Shown piece after piece: positions 17,560 through 28,062 of a stretch of DNA of 64,000 nt. Every line of letters starts with the position of its first letter. Position 1 is the stretch's first letter. Below the pieces are notes generated by a model, which was given only the letters and a program-made list of their open reading frames with translations, was not told the DNA's origin and did not search any database. The stretch spans positions 14,213-78,212 of the forward strand of contig NZ_DOEH01000030.1 in assembly GCF_003533305.1 (NCBI RefSeq), read 5' to 3'. The position numbers were made by a program, and so were the translations under genes. This stretch comes from Providencia sp. (GTDB lineage: Bacteria > Pseudomonadota > Gammaproteobacteria > Enterobacterales > Enterobacteriaceae).

Positions 17560-19602
17560 ATGACAAATTCATTATTAACCGATTCCGCACTACCGCGCTT
17601 TTCTACTATTGAACCTGCTCATGTTTTTCCCGCTGTACAGCAGGTTTTGGCTGAATATCGTCAAACTGTCGAAAACCTACTTTCGGCGACTAACCAATAC
17701 ACATGGGATAACCTTTGCCAGCCATTAGAAGAAGCGAGTGATAAACTCTCACGTATTTGGTCGCCTGTTAGCCATTTACATTCGGTTAAAAATAGTCCTG
17801 AATTGCGTGAAGAATATGAAAAATGTCTGCCACTACTGTCTGAATTCAGTACTTGGATGGGGCAAAATGAACCACTCTATCAAGCGTATAAATCCCTAAA
17901 AGATAACGCTGAATTTAATTCATTAACCGCAGCACAGCGTAAATCCATCGAAAATACATTACGTGATTTCGAATTATCCGGTATTGGATTACCTGTTGAA
18001 AAGCAAAAACGCTACGGTGAAATATCTGCTCGCCTATCTGAAATCGCCTCAAAATATAGCAATAATGTGCTTGATGCGACGATGGGCTGGAGCAAACTCA
18101 TCAAAGATGAAAGTGAACTCGCAGGTATGCCAGAAAGCGCTATCGCTGCGGCAAAAGCAATGGCAGAGTCTAAAGGTGAAGAAGGCTACTTACTGACCCT
18201 AGATATGCCAAGCTACTTACCAGTAATGACTTATGCAGATAACGCTGAACTACGTCGCGAAATGAGCCATGCTTATAGCACTCGCGCCTCTGATCAAGGG
18301 CCAAATGCAGGCAAGTGGGATAACAGTGAATTAATTGAAGAGCTAATGGCTTTACGTCATGAATTAGCGCAATTACTCGGCTTTAAAAACTATGCGGATA
18401 AATCTCTCGCCACCAAAATGGCAGAATCCCCTGAGCAAGTGCTGAGCTTTCTCAACGGCCTAGCAAAACGCGCTCACCCACAAGGTGAAAATGAGCTTGC
18501 TGAACTGACTGCCTTTGCAAAAGAACATTTTGGCGTAGATACCCTTGCATCTTGGGATCTTGCCTATTACAGCGAAAAACAGAAACAACATAAATTTTCG
18601 TTGAGTGATGAACAACTACGCCCTTATTTCCCAGAGCAGCGTGTTATTGAAGGCCTATTTGAAGTTGTTCACCGTATTTATGGTCTAACCGCGAAAGAAC
18701 GTCTTGATGTCGAGACATGGCATAAAGATGTACGTTTCTTTGAGCTGTATGACGATACTAGCACCCTACGCGGCAGTTTCTACCTTGACCTATACGCTCG
18801 CGAGAATAAACGCGGTGGGGCTTGGATGGACGACTGTCTTGGCCGTATGGTTCGCAGCAACGGTTCACTGCAAAACCCTGTCGCTTATCTCACCTGTAAC
18901 TTTAATCAACCTCTTGGTGACAAGCCTGCATTATTTACGCACGATGAAGTCATTACATTGTTCCATGAGTTTGGCCATGGTTTACACCATATGCTGACAC
19001 AAATCGATGTCGCTGATGTTGCCGGCATCAATGGTGTTCCATGGGATGCCGTTGAATTACCAAGTCAATTTATGGAAAACTGGTGTTGGGAACCTGAAGC
19101 TCTTGAGTTTATTTCAGGTCACTATGAAACAGGTGAACCATTACCAACTGAAATGCTAAATAGCATGTTAGCGGCTAAAAATTATCAATCCGCCATGTTT
19201 GTCTTACGTCAGCTTGAATTCGGCTTGTTTGATTTTACTTTACACGCAGAATATGACCCAGCAAAAGGGGCGCAAGTCATGCCAACTTTGCAAAGAATTA
19301 AAGAAAAAGTCGCTGTTGTTCCATCACCGGAGTGGAGCCGTTTCCCGCATGCATTTAGCCATATTTTTGCTGGCGGCTATGCAGCTGGTTACTACAGCTA
19401 CCTATGGGCTGATGTACTGGCGGCGGATGCCTACTCACGCTTTACTGAAGAAGGCATTTTTAACCGTCAAACTGGTCAATCCTTCTTTGATAATATCTTG
19501 AGCCGTGGCGGTTCTGAAGAACCAATGGCCTTGTTCGAACGCTTCCGTGGTCGCAAACCTGAATTAGATGCAATGTTGAAGAGCTACGGTATTCATGGCT
19601 GA
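17560..19602 (+). CDS. prlC: Oligopeptidase A
   Basis: A 680-residue cytosolic M3-family zinc metallopeptidase that degrades short peptides, including cleaved signal peptides. The zinc motif is HEFGHGLHH near residue 470, followed by the [13 protein letters not shown] segment containing the third zinc ligand. Length and sequence match E. coli PrlC/OpdA across the whole protein. It overlaps rsmJ by 8 bp, forming the usual prlC-rsmJ pair. Confidence 0.97.
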   Translation: MTNSLLTDSALPRFSTIEPAHVFPAVQQVLAEYRQTVENLLSATNQYTWDNLCQPLEEASDKLSRIWSPVSHLHSVKNSPELREEYEKCLPLLSEFSTWMGQNEPLYQAYKSLKDNAEFNSLTAAQRKSIENTLRDFELSGIGLPVEKQKRYGEISARLSEIASKYSNNVLDATMGWSKLIKDESELAGMPESAIAAAKAMAESKGEEGYLLTLDMPSYLPVMTYADNAELRREMSHAYSTRASDQGPNAGKWDNSELIEELMALRHELAQLLGFKNYADKSLATKMAESPEQVLSFLNGLAKRAHPQGENELAELTAFAKEHFGVDTLASWDLAYYSEKQKQHKFSLSDEQLRPYFPEQRVIEGLFEVVHRIYGLTAKERLDVETWHKDVRFFELYDDTSTLRGSFYLDLYARENKRGGAWMDDCLGRMVRSNGSLQNPVAYLTCNFNQPLGDKPALFTHDEVITLFHEFGHGLHHMLTQIDVADVAGINGVPWDAVELPSQFMENWCWEPEALEFISGHYETGEPLPTEMLNSMLAAKNYQSAMFVLRQLEFGLFDFTLHAEYDPAKGAQVMPTLQRIKEKVAVVPSPEWSRFPHAFSHIFAGGYAAGYYSYLWADVLAADAYSRFTEEGIFNRQTGQSFFDNILSRGGSEEPMALFERFRGRKPELDAMLKSYGIHG

Positions 19603-20359
19603 GAACGTTAAGATTCAATTGATCTGTGAAGAAGGTGCCGATGCAGGCACCCTCTCTCAACTTGCTGAAAAATGGCAGCTAATTCATACCCCTGATGCCG
19701 TTATGGCGTTAGTACTCACCCCTGAGAATTTACAACTACGTAAAATCGATGAACCGAAACTCGGTGGGATTTTTGTTGATTTTGTATCGGGCGCTATGGC
19801 TCATAGACGTAAATTTGGTGGCGGTCGAGGTGAAGCAGTAGCCAAGGCAGTCGGATTTAAAAAAGATTACTTACCTGATGTGATTGATGCGACAGCAGGG
19901 CTCGGTCGTGATGCTTTTGTTCTTGCGGCTTTAGGTTGTCGTGTTCGTATGCTAGAGCGTCATCCTGTTGTCGCTGCATTATTAGATGATGGCTTACAAC
20001 GAGGCTACCAAGATGCAGAAATTGGGCGCTGGCTTCAAGAACGCATGTCCCTGATCCACGCATCGAGCATTACTGCGCTAAGTGAAATTACTCATGCACC
20101 TGATGTTATTTATCTCGATCCTATGTACCCACACAAACAAAAAAGTGCATTAGTTAAGAAAGAGATGCGAGTGTTTCAATCATTGGTAGGGTCTGATGAT
20201 GATGCGGATTCTTTATTAGAACCTGCAATTGCATTGGCAAAACGGAGAGTGGTGGTGAAACGTCCAGATTATGCAGAACCTTTAGCCGGAAAAAAAGCGC
20301 CCTCTGCGATAACCACTAAAAACCATCGATTTGATATTTATCCCTGCATTAAAACATAA
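19595..20359 (+). CDS. rsmJ: 16S rRNA m2G1516 methyltransferase
   Basis: A 254-residue SAM-dependent methyltransferase that modifies G1516 of 16S rRNA. Visible motifs are the SAM-binding [20 protein letters not shown] (about residues 89-108) and the catalytic-type [18 protein letters not shown]. The C-terminus GHRFDIY-like segment appears as [12 protein letters not shown], so the protein ends normally. Its start overlaps prlC by 8 bp and the pair is probably co-transcribed. The gene is convergent with gdhA. Confidence 0.95.
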   Translation: MAENVKIQLICEEGADAGTLSQLAEKWQLIHTPDAVMALVLTPENLQLRKIDEPKLGGIFVDFVSGAMAHRRKFGGGRGEAVAKAVGFKKDYLPDVIDATAGLGRDAFVLAALGCRVRMLERHPVVAALLDDGLQRGYQDAEIGRWLQERMSLIHASSITALSEITHAPDVIYLDPMYPHKQKSALVKKEMRVFQSLVGSDDDADSLLEPAIALAKRRVVVKRPDYAEPLAGKKAPSAITTKNHRFDIYPCIKT

Positions 20360-20453
20360 ACTTCAATTTAAACGTAACGGCGAAGGGCGTATTGTACAGG
20401 TGAATTATCAGTATTATACATTCCGCCCTTTCGCGTACGTTTTGGTCAGAGAA

Positions 20454-21788
20454 TTACAAAACACCCTGCGCAAGCATTGCATCAGCGACTTTCACAAAGC
20501 CCGCGATGTTAGCACCTTGAACATAGTTGGTTTGTTTCCCTTCACCGCCAAACTCAACACAATGCTGATGAATATCCAACATAATGTAATTTAGGCGAGC
20601 ATCAACTTTCTCAGCAGGCCAGCTTAAGCGTGCTGCATTCTGAGCCATTTCAAGCCCTGATGTTGCAACACCACCTGCGTTAGCAGCTTTACCTGGCGCA
20701 AATAAAACACCTGCTTCAAGGAATAGCTCTGTTGCTGGGATGGTTGTTGGCATGTTTGCACCTTCACCAACTGCTTTAACACCATTTTTAATCAGCAGTT
20801 CAGCCGCATCAGTGTCTAGCTCATTTTGTGTTGCACATGGCAGCGCGATATCAACAGGAACACACCATGGTTGTTTACCAGCTAAGTAAGTTAGACCAAA
20901 TTCTTTGGCATATTCTTCAATACGGCCATAGCTATTTTTGATTTCTTCTAAGCGAGCAAGTTTTTCAGGTGTGAAACCAGCTTCATCAACCACAGTACCG
21001 TTTGAGTCAGAAGCAGTCACAACTTTAGCGCCTAATTCCATACATTTTTCAATGGTGTACTGCGCTACGTTGCCTGAACCTGAAACTGCTACACGCATAC
21101 CGTCAAAACCTAGGCCATGGCGTTTTAGCATTGCATCAACGAAATAAACTAAGCCGTAACCGGTTGCCTCTGGACGAATTAAGCTACCACCGAAAGAAAG
21201 ACCTTTACCTGTGAATACACAAGAAGTGTCGTTCGACAGTTTTTTCATCATCCCAGTCATGAAGCCAACTTCACGACCACCTACACCGATATCACCCGCC
21301 GGTACGTCTGTATTTGAACCAATGTGACGATAAAGCTCAGTCATCAGTGCTTGGCAAAAACGCATTACTTCACCATGACTTTTTCCTTTAGGATCAAAGT
21401 CAGAACCACCTTTACCGCCACCCATAGGCAAGGTTGTCAGTGCATTTTTCAGTGTTTGTTCAAAACCTAGGAATTTCAGGATTGATAAATTAACTGATGG
21501 ATGGAAACGCATACCACCTTTGAATGGACCAATTGCAGAACTGAACTGAACTCGCCATGCACGGTTAACTTGTACTTTACCTTGATCGTCAACCCAACAA
21601 ACTCGAAATTGAATAACTCTTTCTGGCTCAACAAAGCGCTCAAGTAGAGCTTGATCACGGTATTTTGCATTTTGCTCTAAGAATGGCCAAAGAGAAGTGA
21701 ACACTTCACGTACTGCTTGAAGAAACTCAGGTTGTGAAGGATCTCTTTTTTGGACAGATTCCAAGAACGAAGATAGTGATTGTGTCAT
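20454..21788 (-). CDS. gdhA: NADP-specific glutamate dehydrogenase
   Basis: A 444-residue hexameric-type enzyme making glutamate from 2-oxoglutarate and ammonium with NADPH. The glycine-rich substrate loop with the catalytic lysine reads PMGGGKGGSDFDPKG (about residues 123-137) and the dinucleotide fold reads VAVSGSGNVAQYTIEKC. Length agrees with E. coli GdhA (447). It stands alone with its own promoter to the right. AAGGAAGACC precedes the ATG as ribosome-binding site. Confidence 0.97.
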   Translation of the reverse strand: MTQSLSSFLESVQKRDPSQPEFLQAVREVFTSLWPFLEQNAKYRDQALLERFVEPERVIQFRVCWVDDQGKVQVNRAWRVQFSSAIGPFKGGMRFHPSVNLSILKFLGFEQTLKNALTTLPMGGGKGGSDFDPKGKSHGEVMRFCQALMTELYRHIGSNTDVPAGDIGVGGREVGFMTGMMKKLSNDTSCVFTGKGLSFGGSLIRPEATGYGLVYFVDAMLKRHGLGFDGMRVAVSGSGNVAQYTIEKCMELGAKVVTASDSNGTVVDEAGFTPEKLARLEEIKNSYGRIEEYAKEFGLTYLAGKQPWCVPVDIALPCATQNELDTDAAELLIKNGVKAVGEGANMPTTIPATELFLEAGVLFAPGKAANAGGVATSGLEMAQNAARLSWPAEKVDARLNYIMLDIHQHCVEFGGEGKQTNYVQGANIAGFVKVADAMLAQGVL

Positions 21789-21990
21789 CTAGGTCTTCCT
21801 TTTTAACATTTATTGTTGTGATGTGCCTCACCATTTCATTTCATTATTTTTTGGAAATGTGAGGTTGATTTGCGTTTGCCTATTGAATATATCACTAGTT
21901 TGTATTCTTAATTCAAGCTTTTTTTTTCGTAATTAAGTAAAAAAAAACCTTGACCTGCCAAGAACCACCTTAAATTACATATTTTGATAC

Positions 21991-22021
21991 AAAAAAAACG
22001 CCTGCATAAGCAGGCGTTTTT
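21991..22021 (-). terminator. Rho-independent terminator of uspA
   Basis: AACGCCTGC pairs with GCAGGCGTT around an ATAA loop (22000-22018), with T-tracts on both strands. It lies 30 bp past the uspA stop and works in that direction. Confidence 0.85.
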
Positions 22022-22052
22022 AGTGAATAATTTTTCAAAAATAGCGAGTAGC

Positions 22053-22487
22053 CTATTCTTCTTCGTCATTCAATGGCACAATCAACATATCCACATGGAC
22101 AGTATTGATTAGCTGGCGAGCAGAAGACATTAACTTACTCCAAAAGTCTTGATGATGACCACAGACAACTAAATCCATGTTGTATTTTTTAATCGCATCA
22201 ACTAAAACTTGGCCTAAATCACCACTACCACTGAGTGTTTCTTGAATTTCATAACCGGCACCAGCAGAAAGATCTTTCAGTGAATTACGTGTTTCATCAG
22301 TGATACGTTGTTGCATATCACCAAGATTTACATCGATAAGTCCAGTGTAAAGATCTGAGTAATTTACATCAACATGGATCATGGAGACTTTAGCACCGTA
22401 CGGTTTTGCCATAGAAACAGCTTTATCCAGCAATACTTTACTTTCAGGTGATAAATCTACCGCAACGAGAATATGTTTGTAAGCCAT
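22053..22487 (-). CDS. uspA: Universal stress protein A
   Basis: A 144-residue cytosolic UspA, equal in length to the E. coli protein. It begins [20 protein letters not shown] and keeps the alpha/beta Usp fold with SMIHVDVNY. The ATP-binding G-2x-G-9x-G motif of the other Usp subgroup is not present, as expected for the UspA subgroup. It is divergent from uspB, the usual arrangement. Confidence 0.96.
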   Translation of the reverse strand: MAYKHILVAVDLSPESKVLLDKAVSMAKPYGAKVSMIHVDVNYSDLYTGLIDVNLGDMQQRITDETRNSLKDLSAGAGYEIQETLSGSGDLGQVLVDAIKKYNMDLVVCGHHQDFWSKLMSSARQLINTVHVDMLIVPLNDEEE

Positions 22488-23114
22488 AAGTAAACTCCTT
22501 CCAAATGCTGATTATCTGATAATTGATGAAAATTTATCAATATCTAATGAATACTATACCTGCTAATTGAGATAAGTAAGTGTCGTTTAGATCACATCTA
22601 AGCAGATTAACCTTGAAATCATGAATTCATATAACATTTTATAAAACAGTAACATCATTCATTCAATATTAATATATTACCCGAAATAATGCGAATTATC
22701 CCTAAAGTACTTTACGCTTTGCGGACTACTTTCATCTGTAAAAAACAATCAAATTAAGCCAATTTGAATCAAAAATCGAAGTCTGCCCCCCAAAATTTGC
22801 CGCCAAAAGAAATCGATATAAAAACAAAAACTCTACTTATAAAAATAAGCGCATAGTGACAGTTTTCCACATAACTTTATTAGCTTAAAATATCGCATTA
22901 AGACAAATAATGATGCAATACATTAATTAATACAACAAGGAACAGATACTCTGAGTTTCATCAATATAAACAAATACTAATCACAAATTTGATAGCATTG
23001 CACTTTTTTTATACAGATTTTTGTCCTACAATAAATTTGTACCCTATAAGTTCAATGTTTTTACTGGTTTTCCTTTGTTACAACTGCGAAAAGCTAAGTT
23101 CTAAGGAGAGGATT
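22488..23114. other. uspA/uspB divergent intergenic region
   Basis: About 630 bp without a gene; a frame open from 22989 is only the upstream extension of uspB. It must carry the promoters of both stress genes. I see no clear known operator or RNA gene. Confidence 0.5.
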
Positions 23115-23450
23115 ATGTTCAGTATGATTGTCTTGTTTTGGGCTTTGTGTATTCTTTGCATCATCAATATGATGCGCTATTTTTCTTCGATTAGAGCTTT
23201 ATTATCTATTTTAAGAGAGTCCGATCCTCTGCTCTATCTATCTGTCGATGGTAATGGCTTTTTTACCACTCACGGTCAATTAAATAAACAACTTAGGCTT
23301 GTTCGCTATATTAATAACAAACAGTATCTTGAACATTATGAGCCTGAAGTTATCCTTCGTTGTGAACGAATTCGCAAACAATTTTTGCTAATCAGTCGAT
23401 TGAGTATTCTCGTTGTTGTCAGCTTAGTGTCTTTATTTATTACCGGATAA
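23115..23450 (+). CDS. uspB: Universal stress protein B, inner-membrane protein
   Basis: A 111-residue membrane protein, the same length as E. coli UspB. The first segment ([20 protein letters not shown]) and the last ([20 protein letters not shown]) span the membrane; between them lie the conserved [20 protein letters not shown] and KQLRLVRYI. The ATG at 23115 is chosen because AAGGAGAGG precedes it and it gives the family length; the open frame from 22989 is not used. In E. coli it is RpoS-dependent and linked to ethanol resistance. Confidence 0.95.
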   Translation: MFSMIVLFWALCILCIINMMRYFSSIRALLSILRESDPLLYLSVDGNGFFTTHGQLNKQLRLVRYINNKQYLEHYEPEVILRCERIRKQFLLISRLSILVVVSLVSLFITG

Positions 23451-23550
23451 CTATTAATTGAGGATAAAAAATCGTATGAGTAACTATTCATTTTTTGATT
23501 GAATCAATAATATGATGAGCTATTTCACTGACTCAATATTTAACCAAAAA

Positions 23551-23584
23551 AAATAGTGATGACCTTCTCAGATCATCACTATTT
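23551..23584. terminator. Bidirectional terminator between uspB and pitA
   Basis: AAATAGTGATGA (23551-23562) pairs perfectly with TCATCACTATTT (23573-23584); a run of A precedes it, so it ends transcripts from the right (pitA) best and may also serve uspB. Confidence 0.8.
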
Positions 23585-23645
23585 CATCATGTTCATGTAA
23601 CTCATTGACGTTTTTAGCTTGCGCTGAAAAACAAGTTAATTGCTG

Positions 23646-25136
23646 TTAAATAAACAGCAGTGATAACCAATATAATCCACCTGACAACACGATTGATACT
23701 GGTAAAGTCAATAACCATGCCAGAGCAATGCTCTTAATTGTCTTGGTCTGTACACCACCACCATCGACAACCATGGTACCTGCAACCGCAGAAGATAATA
23801 CTTGTGTCGTTGACACTGGCATACCAGTATAACTCGCAACACCAATGGAAACCGCTGCGGTTACCTGAGCAGAAACACCTTGTGCGTAGGTCATGCCTTT
23901 CTTACCGATTTTTTCACCGATAGTAACGGCAACACGCTGCCAACCAAACATAGTACCGATAGAGAGTGCTAAAGCCACCGCAATAATAATCCAAAGTGGT
24001 GCATACTCGACAGTATACAGCAGGTCATTACTGAGTTTTTTCAACAAACTTGCATCTTTAGAACTGGTCTCTGGTAATTTAGCGACTGCGCTTGCTGTAT
24101 CAGAGATACACATTAATAAGCGACGTGCATGGTTACGCTGATCAGGAGAGAGCTCATCGTAGCTCTGAATGCCGTTGAGCATTGTTTGAGCTTGATTCAA
24201 GATGGCAACAGTACGTGTACTATCACAATGGAACTCACCACTAATTTCATCGACACTTTCGATAGCCGTTGGGGCGTTTTCTATTGCGTGGTTTAACGCG
24301 GGTTTATGTGTTTCGTAGTATTGTTGTAAATGAACAACAGCATCATGCGTTCTCGCGATGTCATAACCGTTAGAATTCATGTTGACAACGAAACCAGCTG
24401 GCGCAACACCAATTAACACAAGCATGATAAGACCAATGCCTTTTTGTCCATCGTTCGCACCATGAGAGAAACTTACGCCGACGGCGGAAAGAATCAATGC
24501 GGTTCGAGTCCAAAATGGCGGTTTACGCTTACCATCTTTTTTCTCGCGCTCAGCAGGCGTTAAGTGCATACGGCGACGTTTTTTAGTGCCACTCCAATAA
24601 CGGCGTAGTATAAATATCATCAACCCTGCAACCATAAAGCCGATAGCGGGAGAAAGAATTAACGAGATGAAAATACTGATCATTTTCGGTATATTCAGCG
24701 CATCAACCACTGAAGAGTCTGTGACTATTGCGTTGGTTAAACCAACCCCAATAATGGCCCCAATCAGTGTATGAGAACTTGATGCAGGAATACCTAAATA
24801 CCAGGTTCCAAGGTTCCAAATAATTGCAGCCAATAGCAATGAAAAAACCATCGCAAGGCCGTGAGCAGAACTCACATTAAGCAATAGGTCCGTCGGTAAG
24901 AGGTGAACAATCGCGTATGCAACGCTCAACCCTCCCAGCAAGACGCCGAAAAAGTTAAAAACCCCTGCCATGACGACAGCGAACTGAGCTCGCATTGCTC
25001 GGGTATAAATAACCGTCGCTACCGCATTTGCGGTGTCATGGAAGCCATTTATAGCCTCATAGACCAGCACAAATAGCAGTGCCAGAACTAATAATAGACC
25101 TGTATGAAATTCTAAACCTGTAAAAAGATGTAGCAT
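23646..25136 (-). CDS. pitA: Low-affinity inorganic phosphate transporter
   Basis: A 496-residue inner-membrane metal-phosphate/H+ symporter. The start is ATG 25136, because [20 protein letters not shown] matches the E. coli PitA N-terminus; an extension to 25208 is only open frame. The two PHO4 family signatures are present ([20 protein letters not shown] near the N-terminus and [20 protein letters not shown] near the C-terminus), with a large cytoplasmic loop in between (about 215-375) that includes the [12 protein letters not shown] half-repeat. It lies next to uspB as in E. coli. Confidence 0.95.
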   Translation of the reverse strand: MLHLFTGLEFHTGLLLVLALLFVLVYEAINGFHDTANAVATVIYTRAMRAQFAVVMAGVFNFFGVLLGGLSVAYAIVHLLPTDLLLNVSSAHGLAMVFSLLLAAIIWNLGTWYLGIPASSSHTLIGAIIGVGLTNAIVTDSSVVDALNIPKMISIFISLILSPAIGFMVAGLMIFILRRYWSGTKKRRRMHLTPAEREKKDGKRKPPFWTRTALILSAVGVSFSHGANDGQKGIGLIMLVLIGVAPAGFVVNMNSNGYDIARTHDAVVHLQQYYETHKPALNHAIENAPTAIESVDEISGEFHCDSTRTVAILNQAQTMLNGIQSYDELSPDQRNHARRLLMCISDTASAVAKLPETSSKDASLLKKLSNDLLYTVEYAPLWIIIAVALALSIGTMFGWQRVAVTIGEKIGKKGMTYAQGVSAQVTAAVSIGVASYTGMPVSTTQVLSSAVAGTMVVDGGGVQTKTIKSIALAWLLTLPVSIVLSGGLYWLSLLFI

Positions 25137-25514
25137 AGACGTTAAGCCATTATATGTTGGACATGAACGCGGCGCATTATCAGTGACAAACGCTAGCGGT
25201 GGAAGCAAAATCTAACCTTTTTTTGATATAACTACCCATCAAAAAAGTACCTCATAGCAATTACTCCATAAATATCAACCAATTGAATAAAACAAACTTA
25301 TTCTGATTTATTGAAACTTTTACGGTAAAAATCCCAGAAAATAAAAGTTATTTCATCTTTTTTGCCGAATTTCCCTAATTATAATACGTCTTGTGCACTT
25401 TTCATTAGTTCTTCATCGAAGCTTTACAATACAACCTCTATGATATGACGTAAAATACACCAATCCATAATGGTAATTACGCTTAAAATCAGACATATAT
25501 AGAGAATTTTTATT
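25137..25514. other. pitA/yhiN divergent intergenic region
   Basis: About 380 bp, A+T-rich, holding the promoters of both divergent genes. I see no recognisable operator, RNA gene or repeat in it. Confidence 0.5.
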
Positions 25515-26714
25515 GTGAAAAAAATAGACGTTATTATTTTAGGTGCAGGTGCCGCAGGCCTGTTTTGCGCTTCATTGGCAGGAAAACGTGGTTTAAACAC
25601 GTTAGTACTCGATAACGGAAAAAAACTTGGCCGAAAAATTCTTATGTCTGGTGGTGGCCGCTGTAATTTCACCAACCTGTATGCCGAGCACAGTAACTAC
25701 TTATCAGCGAATCCACATTTTTGTAAGTCAGCACTTGCTCGCTATACACAATGGGATTTTATTGAATTAGTCAGTAAATATAAAATCCCTTACCATGAAA
25801 AAACCCTCGGGCAACTATTTTGCGACAATAGCGCACAAGATATCGTCGATATGTTGAAAAGTGAATGCGACTCTCCTCACATATCGATCAAACTGCGCAG
25901 CGAAATTACACAAGTTGAAAAAATAGATGATGAATTTATCGTAACTGTTAATGGTTCGCAGGTAAGTGCGCGCTCACTTATTGTTGCTACTGGCGGTTTA
26001 TCCATGCCTGCTTTAGGGGCTACCCCTTTTGGCTATCGTCTTGCAGAACAATTTGGTCACACTATCAAACCCACTCGCGCTGCATTAGTTCCTTTTACAC
26101 TCCATAAGCCTTTGCTTGAGGCTTTACAGGTGCTTTCGGGGATCTCCGTCGCCGCGACCGTCACCTCCGCCAACGGGACATTATTCAAAGAAAATATATT
26201 ATTTACCCATCGTGGATTATCAGGCCCTGCTATTTTACAGATATCTAACTATTGGGAACCGGGAGAGTATGTAAGTATTAACTTACTGCCGGACACCGAT
26301 GTTGACAGCTACTTAACAAATGAAAAACAGCTACATCCTAATCAATCGCTTAAAAATACGCTATCTCAACTATTACCAAAACGATTGATAGAAGTATTAC
26401 AAGAACGTGGACAAATCCCTGACTGCCCGCTCAAGCAGCTGACACATGCACAAATAGACGCATTACATAACACCCTACATGATTGGCAAGTACAACCCAA
26501 CGGTACTGAAGGTTATCGCACCGCTGAAGTTACTCTGGGAGGTGTTGATACCGGTGAAATTTCGTCTAAAACAATGGAATCACTCAAGGTTACGGGATTA
26601 TATTTTATTGGTGAAGTCATGGATGTAACGGGTTGGTTGGGAGGTTATAACTTCCAATGGGCTTGGAGTTCAGCAGCGGCTTGCGCAGAAAGCTTACCGA
26701 GCAACCCCAAATAA
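25515..26714 (+). CDS. yhiN: NAD(P)/FAD-dependent oxidoreductase, YhiN (HI0933/BaiN family)
   Basis: A 399-residue flavoprotein of the HI0933-like family. The FAD dinucleotide motif is GAGAAGLFCASLAGKRG (about residues 10-26), followed by KLGRKILMSGGGRCNFTN, and near the C-terminus GEVMDVTGWLGGYNFQWAWS. The family is widespread and structurally related to flavin-dependent reductases; the physiological substrate in enterobacteria is not known. It lies beside pitA as in E. coli. No signal peptide. Confidence 0.92.
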   Translation: MKKIDVIILGAGAAGLFCASLAGKRGLNTLVLDNGKKLGRKILMSGGGRCNFTNLYAEHSNYLSANPHFCKSALARYTQWDFIELVSKYKIPYHEKTLGQLFCDNSAQDIVDMLKSECDSPHISIKLRSEITQVEKIDDEFIVTVNGSQVSARSLIVATGGLSMPALGATPFGYRLAEQFGHTIKPTRAALVPFTLHKPLLEALQVLSGISVAATVTSANGTLFKENILFTHRGLSGPAILQISNYWEPGEYVSINLLPDTDVDSYLTNEKQLHPNQSLKNTLSQLLPKRLIEVLQERGQIPDCPLKQLTHAQIDALHNTLHDWQVQPNGTEGYRTAEVTLGGVDTGEISSKTMESLKVTGLYFIGEVMDVTGWLGGYNFQWAWSSAAACAESLPSNPK

Positions 26715-26855
26715 CCACACATTTCGTAGAACACAATATAAGTTAATCCATTGAAAAATAATGGGTAATTTTTAATCTCATATAAATCATATAATTGCAT
26801 TTTAAATTATACCTTATATCATTTTGATTAAAAATAATGCTTTACAAACGATACT

Positions 26856-26874
26856 GATAACTATTATCATTATC
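26856..26874 (+). promoter_or_regulatory. Fur box of ryhB
   Basis: GATAACTATTATCATTATC matches the 19-bp Fur consensus at 16 positions, and further ATCATTA repeats follow directly. It overlaps the expected promoter of the sRNA that starts about 12 bp downstream, so iron-bound Fur would block it. Confidence 0.85.
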
Positions 26875-26885
26875 ATTACTTACTC

Positions 26886-26982
26886 GATATGGTCAACTTA
26901 GTCACCGTATTCTTGAAAGTACGACATTGCTCACATTGCTTCCAGTGTTTACTTTAGCCAGCCTTGCGCTGGCTATTTTTTT
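26886..26982 (+). ncRNA. ryhB: RyhB small RNA
   Basis: The sequence holds the RyhB core nearly unchanged: GAAAGTACGACATTGCTCAC at 26915 onward, then the ATTGCTTCCAGT seed stretch, and ends with a terminator (AGCCAG, loop, CTGGCT, then seven T). RyhB is an Hfq-dependent sRNA made under iron starvation that represses mRNAs of iron-using proteins. The 5' third is poorly conserved, so the start is estimated from the E. coli length of 90 nt. It lies just before yhhW, the same neighbourhood as in E. coli. Confidence 0.92.
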
Positions 26983-27136
26983 ATCTATTTTCCTATCAGT
27001 TCAATCTTATTCAAATTTTTTGGATCCTATAGTGAATGCCAGCTACTTCTCTCTTTATTCTATTTGGTTAAACTATCATCAATACATTTAGAGCGAGTTT
27101 ATCCACACTCGATAGCCGCTTTTAGGAGATGACACG

Positions 27137-27835
27137 ATGATCTATTTACGCAAAGCAAACGAACGCGGCCACGCCAACCATGGTTGGCTTGATAGCTGGC
27201 ATACTTTTTCATTTGCTAATTATTATGATGAGCAATTTATGGGATTTTCGGCACTGAGAGTCATTAATGAAGACTTTATTGCTGCTGGGCAAGGGTTTGG
27301 TACTCATCCTCATAAAGATATGGAAATATTAACCTATGTGCTTAGTGGCGCAGTAGAACATAAAGATAGCATGGGTAATATGGAACAAATTCCAGCGGGT
27401 GAATTCCAAATTATGAGCGCAGGTACCGGAATTCGTCACTCTGAATATAATCCTGATGATAAAAATGAACTTCATTTATATCAAATATGGATTGTGCCTG
27501 AAGAAACCGATATTCAGCCACGCTATGAACAAAAACGTTTTGATTCTCATGATGGTAAGCAACTGGTTCTCTCCCCTGATGCTCGGGAAGGCTCATTAAA
27601 AGTTCATCAAGACATGCAGTTATGGCGTTGGGCGCTCAGTGCAAATGAAGAACAATCTCATGATATTGCGGATAAGCGAGTCATGTGGATACAAGTCGTC
27701 AAAGGCACTGTTGAAATTAACGGACAAAAAGCCACAACCAGTGATGGTTTAGCTATTTGGCAAGAAAATCACTTAGTGATTAAAGCAGATGAAGACAGCG
27801 AAATTTTGTTATTTGATTTGCCTTCTGCTGACTAA
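27137..27835 (+). CDS. yhhW: Pirin-family quercetin 2,3-dioxygenase-like protein YhhW
   Basis: A 232-residue bicupin matching E. coli YhhW (231). The N-terminal cupin has the pirin metal ligands in GTHPHKDMEILTYVLSGAVE and in GIRHSEYNPDD. E. coli YhhW has quercetinase activity in vitro, but the natural substrate is unknown. TTTAGGAGATG gives a strong ribosome-binding site. Downstream lies a clear terminator. A second, more distant pirin is at 47780. Confidence 0.93.
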   Translation: MIYLRKANERGHANHGWLDSWHTFSFANYYDEQFMGFSALRVINEDFIAAGQGFGTHPHKDMEILTYVLSGAVEHKDSMGNMEQIPAGEFQIMSAGTGIRHSEYNPDDKNELHLYQIWIVPEETDIQPRYEQKRFDSHDGKQLVLSPDAREGSLKVHQDMQLWRWALSANEEQSHDIADKRVMWIQVVKGTVEINGQKATTSDGLAIWQENHLVIKADEDSEILLFDLPSAD

Positions 27836-27855
27836 AGACATGTTTTAATTTATTC

Positions 27856-27887
27856 GCCCTGTGTGTTTCCCATGCAGGGCTTTTATT
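27856..27887 (+). terminator. Rho-independent terminator of yhhW
   Basis: GCCCTG (27856-27861) pairs with CAGGGC (27875-27880), followed by TTTTATTT. Confidence 0.85.
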
Positions 27888-28005
27888 TACCAAAGCGTGA
27901 TAATTGGCACAGGAAGCATTGTCATCAAACCAATTACTCAGAAAGGTATTTATGCAGGAACCCCCTCAAAGCTGCTCAGAAGGTTGTGGTGACCCTTATT
28001 ATCGA

Positions 28006-28032
28006 CAAAAAAGGCTCTACGTCGTAGAGCCT
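28006..28032 (-). terminator. Rho-independent terminator of pckA
   Basis: On the minus strand GGCTCTAC/GTAGAGCC forms a tight stem (28013-28031) followed by six T (28007-28012), 30 bp past the pckA stop. Confidence 0.9.
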
Positions 28033-28062
28033 TCATCATTAAATAAAATATCAACTAATAAC

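Noticed and set aside
25137..25208. Extended N-terminus of PitA
   Set aside because: The sequence before the methionine at 25136 has no PitA similarity and no hydrophobic segment; the known start is MLHLF.
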